Source of the DNA: Cupriavidus yeoncheonensis
GTDB lineage: Bacteria; Pseudomonadota; Gammaproteobacteria; Burkholderiales; Burkholderiaceae
Direction of reading: 5' to 3'
Length of the DNA: 64,000 bases
Assembly: GCF_905397275.1 (NCBI RefSeq)
Contig: NZ_CAJPUY010000012.1
Location: 177,725-241,724 of the forward strand
Of the stretch, positions 62,064 to 64,000 are shown one piece after another. Every line of letters starts with the position of its first letter. Position 1 is the stretch's first letter. The notes under the pieces are model-generated. The model saw only the letters and a list, made by a program, of their open reading frames with translations. It was not told the DNA's origin and ran no database searches. The position numbers and the translations under genes were made by a program.

Positions 62064-63149
62064 ATGGCACTGACTTCCAACAAGCTGCCGGCGTGGACCG
62101 TGTGGGCCCCGCTTGCCGCGGCGGCGATCCTCGCCGCCGGACTGGCCCTGCCCGCACAGGGCTGGCTGATCGCGCTGATGGCGCCCGCGCTCGCGGGCGC
62201 GGTATTCGCCGCGGTCCACCACGCGGAAGTGGTCGCGCACAGGGTCGGCGAGCCGTTCGGCACGCTGGTGCTGGCCATCGCCGTGACCGTGATCGAAGTG
62301 GCGCTGATCGTCTCGGTGATGCTGTCGTCGGGACCCGAGAAAGCGGGTCTTGCGCGGGATACCGTGTTCGCCGCGGTCATGCTCATCTGCAACGGGATTG
62401 TCGGCCTATGCCTGTTCGTCGGCGGCCTGCACCATCGCGAGCAGGCATTCCAGGCACCGGGCGCCAATGCCGCCATGGCGGTGCTGGCAGCCCTGCTCGT
62501 CCTCACCATGGTGCTGCCCAACTACACCAGCAGTTCGCCGGGTCCGGTGCTCACGCCCGCGCAACTCGGCTTTGCCGGCGTGATGTCGCTGGTGCTGTAC
62601 GGCTCGTTCGTGTTCGTGCAGACCGTGCGCCACCGCGACTATTTCCTTGCCGGCGACAGTTCGGACGAGGACGTCCATGCCCCGCCGCCGCCGGGGCGTG
62701 TGGCCACCTTCAGCGGCCTGCTGCTCGTGCTTTGCCTGGTGCTGGTGGTCGGCCTGGCCAAGCTGCTGTCACCGTCCGTGGAGGCTGCCGTGTTGCGCGC
62801 GGGCGCGCCGGCGGCAGTGGTCGGCATCATCATCGCGGCCATGGTGCTGTTGCCCGAGGGCCTGGCCGCGCTGCGCGCGGCGCGCGCCGATCGCATCCAG
62901 ACCAGCCTGAACCTTGCGCTCGGCTCGGCGCTGGCCAGCATCGGCCTGACCATTCCGTCGGTCGCCGCGGTCTTTATCTGGATCGGACAGCCGCTTGAAC
63001 TCGGGCTTGGCCCGAAGGAAACCGTGCTGCTAATGCTGACGCTGATCGTGTCGTCGCTGACGCTGGGCAGGGGCCGCACCACGATCCTGCAGGGCGTGGT
63101 GCACCTCGCCATCCTGGCCGCCTACCTGTTCCTTTCGGTGGTGCCCTGA
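62064..63149 (+). CDS. chaA: Calcium:proton antiporter (ChaA/CaCA type)
   Basis: 361-residue polytopic inner-membrane protein. The two CaCA alpha-repeat signatures are visible: GEPFGTLVLAIAVTVIEVAL near residues 63-82 and NLALGSALASIGLTIPSVAA near residues 281-300. Between them is an acidic loop (DSSDEDVHAPPPP). It exchanges Ca2+ (and in E. coli Na+ or K+) for protons. The ATG follows AAAGGAAAAAAACAGGG, a good site that decides the start. Confidence 0.87.
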   Translation: MALTSNKLPAWTVWAPLAAAAILAAGLALPAQGWLIALMAPALAGAVFAAVHHAEVVAHRVGEPFGTLVLAIAVTVIEVALIVSVMLSSGPEKAGLARDTVFAAVMLICNGIVGLCLFVGGLHHREQAFQAPGANAAMAVLAALLVLTMVLPNYTSSSPGPVLTPAQLGFAGVMSLVLYGSFVFVQTVRHRDYFLAGDSSDEDVHAPPPPGRVATFSGLLLVLCLVLVVGLAKLLSPSVEAAVLRAGAPAAVVGIIIAAMVLLPEGLAALRAARADRIQTSLNLALGSALASIGLTIPSVAAVFIWIGQPLELGLGPKETVLLMLTLIVSSLTLGRGRTTILQGVVHLAILAAYLFLSVVP

Positions 63150-63219
63150 GGCGGGCGCTGGCGCAATCGGGGGGCCGGGGTGAGGATTGGGGTGTCGCTC
63201 TTGACGTTCGCTGCTGTTT

Positions 63220-63266
63220 CGCCGGCGTAGCCGGCGACCTCCTTTTGCCCGAGCGGCAAAAGGAGG
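63220..63266 (+). repeat. Two-hairpin repeat element, left copy
   Basis: CGCCGGC-GTA-GCCGGCG is followed by a 12-bp perfect stem CCTCCTTTTGCC / GGCAAAAGGAGG around loop CGAGC. The right copy (63741-63789, inverted) has the same first hairpin and loop but a different, still perfect, second stem, so pairing has been maintained through paired changes. Confidence 0.8.
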
Positions 63267-63418
63267 CAAAAGCGCGTCCTCGTGGTTGACGAACGGCCCG
63301 ATGGGGTGAAGACGGTACAGGGCATAGCCAGACTGCCTGCCGCGTAGATGATCAGGATAGAGACGTCGGATGAGCGAACCCGGATTACTTGGTGGCCCCT
63401 GCTAAGCGCGCCACGGTG

Positions 63419-63443
63419 GGACGCCTACGGCTGCGCTGCGCGC
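63419..63443. repeat. Inner inverted repeat, left arm
   Basis: 25-bp arm (GGACGCC, then TACGGCTGCGCTGCGCGC) matches the reverse complement of 63523-63547 with a single mismatch, 79 bp apart. Confidence 0.75.
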
Positions 63444-63522
63444 GGCTCGGGGGAAGAACAAGAGGGAAAGGGAATCGCTGGCGCCAGCAACATTGATGCC
63501 TCTCGCATCCCGACCAGGACGT

Positions 63523-63547
63523 GCGCGCAGCGCAGCCGAAGGCGTCC
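63523..63547. repeat. Inner inverted repeat, right arm
   Basis: Partner of 63419-63443, one mismatch in 25 positions. The two arms lie inside the larger inverted element. Confidence 0.75.
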
Positions 63548-63740
63548 TGCCGATAACGCTGTTGGAACGCTGTACCCGAGCCCTACATGGGGATCGTACA
63601 AAAGCAGGTTATCGCAGGCACTGGTCCTGACTCACTATGCGTAGCAGGCTCGAACGGGCAACCAAGGCTCGCGAGACCAACGCCTCTCGAACACAAGAAG
63701 CGCATCGTTGATGGCCAGCCGCCAGGCGACGCGTTTCTTG

Positions 63741-63789
63741 CCTACTTCTTGTCGCTCGGACAAGAAGTAGGTCGCCGGCTACGCCGGCG
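63741..63789 (-). repeat. Two-hairpin repeat element, right (inverted) copy
   Basis: 13-bp perfect stem CCTACTTCTTGTC / GACAAGAAGTAGG around loop GCTCG (CGAGC on the other strand), then CGCCGGC-TAC-GCCGGCG. Inverted relative to the left copy, with compensatory stem differences. Confidence 0.8.
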
Positions 63790-63862
63790 AAACGGGGGCG
63801 CCAGCCAAGAACAACACACCAATCCCCCCCCCCCGCCGCATTCCGGCGAAGAACCTTACTCT

Positions 63863-64000
63863 CACGCGCGATCGCGCCGGTAGTGCGCGAGCTTGTCCTC
63901 ATCGAGCGCCAGACCCAGGCCCGGTCCTTCGGGCAGGTGCAGGCTGAAGTCGCGATAGGTGGGCCGCTCGACCACGATGTCATCCTTGAGCAGCAGCGGA
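63863..64000 (-). CDS. C-terminal end of an enolase-superfamily (mandelate racemase-like) enzyme, partial
   Basis: Only the last 45 codons are in the window; the gene continues past 64000. The reading PLLLKDDIVVERPTYRDFSL, HLPEGPGLGLALDED and KLAHYRRD ends at a TGA (63863-63865). The P-x-G-P-G-L-G-x-x-L-D-E-D pattern is the usual C-terminus of mandelate racemase/muconate-lactonising and sugar-acid dehydratase enzymes. The exact substrate cannot be inferred. Confidence 0.65.

Larger units (their letters stand above)
63150..63862. other. Non-coding inverted-repeat region at right end
   Basis: 713 bp with no supported gene. It is bounded by two inverted copies of a two-hairpin element (63220-63266 and 63741-63789) and contains a smaller inverted pair (63419-63443 with 63523-63547). 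The sequence between has no protein-like reading. Confidence 0.6.

Noticed and set aside
63348..63644. Plus-strand open frame inside the inverted-repeat region
   Set aside because: It reads through the inner repeat arm and has no protein-like features; the region looks structural, not coding.

Overview
The window is 64 kb of high-GC DNA from a member of the Burkholderiaceae, most likely Cupriavidus or a close relative. Pointers to this are the Bug/TctC-type binding proteins (one intact, two decayed), a phasin implying polyhydroxybutyrate granules, a MexEF-type efflux operon, an aromatic demethylase pair next to a LysR regulator, and BON-domain, ParB-like and topoisomerase IB accessory genes. 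I see no rRNA, tRNA, CRISPR array, transposase or phage module.

Layout. 0-9.6 kb: TetR regulator with an MFS transporter, a phosphatidylserine synthase, a secreted nuclease with a GlyGly-CTERM-like tail, an oxalate/formate-type transporter behind a palindrome-rich leader, and small envelope genes. 9.6-18.1 kb: RND efflux operon (adaptor, pump, outer-membrane channel) behind a degenerate alpha/beta-hydrolase and a divergent LysR. 18.2-26.3 kb: lipoprotein SodC, a Bug C-terminal remnant, LysR divergent from a VanAB-like demethylase, MscS channel, DnaJ-domain protein, threonine/serine dehydratase-like enzyme, phasin. 27-32 kb: tightly overlapping ytcA-mdtN-mdtO-mdtP-type operon. 31.9-37.4 kb: SLC13-type transporter, an LprI-like protein, a decayed Bug gene, about 1 kb of apparently gene-free DNA, and an intact Bug gene.

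37.4-43 kb is the most unusual part. Two arrays (three genes and two genes) encode near-identical 86-residue proteins. Each has a 25-residue leader ending in Arg-Gly-Gly, resembling the double-glycine leaders of peptides exported by peptidase-containing ABC transporters. Both arrays are preceded by the same promoter layout at identical spacing: a TGT-N13-ACA element, an IHF-like site, and a GG-N10-GC sigma-54 core. Each ends in a strong terminator. A lipoprotein and a DUF899 gene lie between the arrays. No exporter, protease or activator gene for this system is visible in the window.

43-64 kb: cytochrome c protein, glutaminase, BON protein, acyl-CoA synthetase, then a stress/accessory stretch (topoisomerase IB, two ParB-like paralogues, two BON proteins, SDR, flavodoxin-like protein), glycosyltransferases (one frameshifted), a UdgX-type uracil-DNA glycosylase, a Nudix hydrolase, a Ca2+/H+ antiporter, a non-coding inverted repeat with covarying hairpins, and the C-terminal end of an enolase-superfamily gene at the right edge.

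All functional calls rest on reading motifs and family resemblance by eye; no database search was run.
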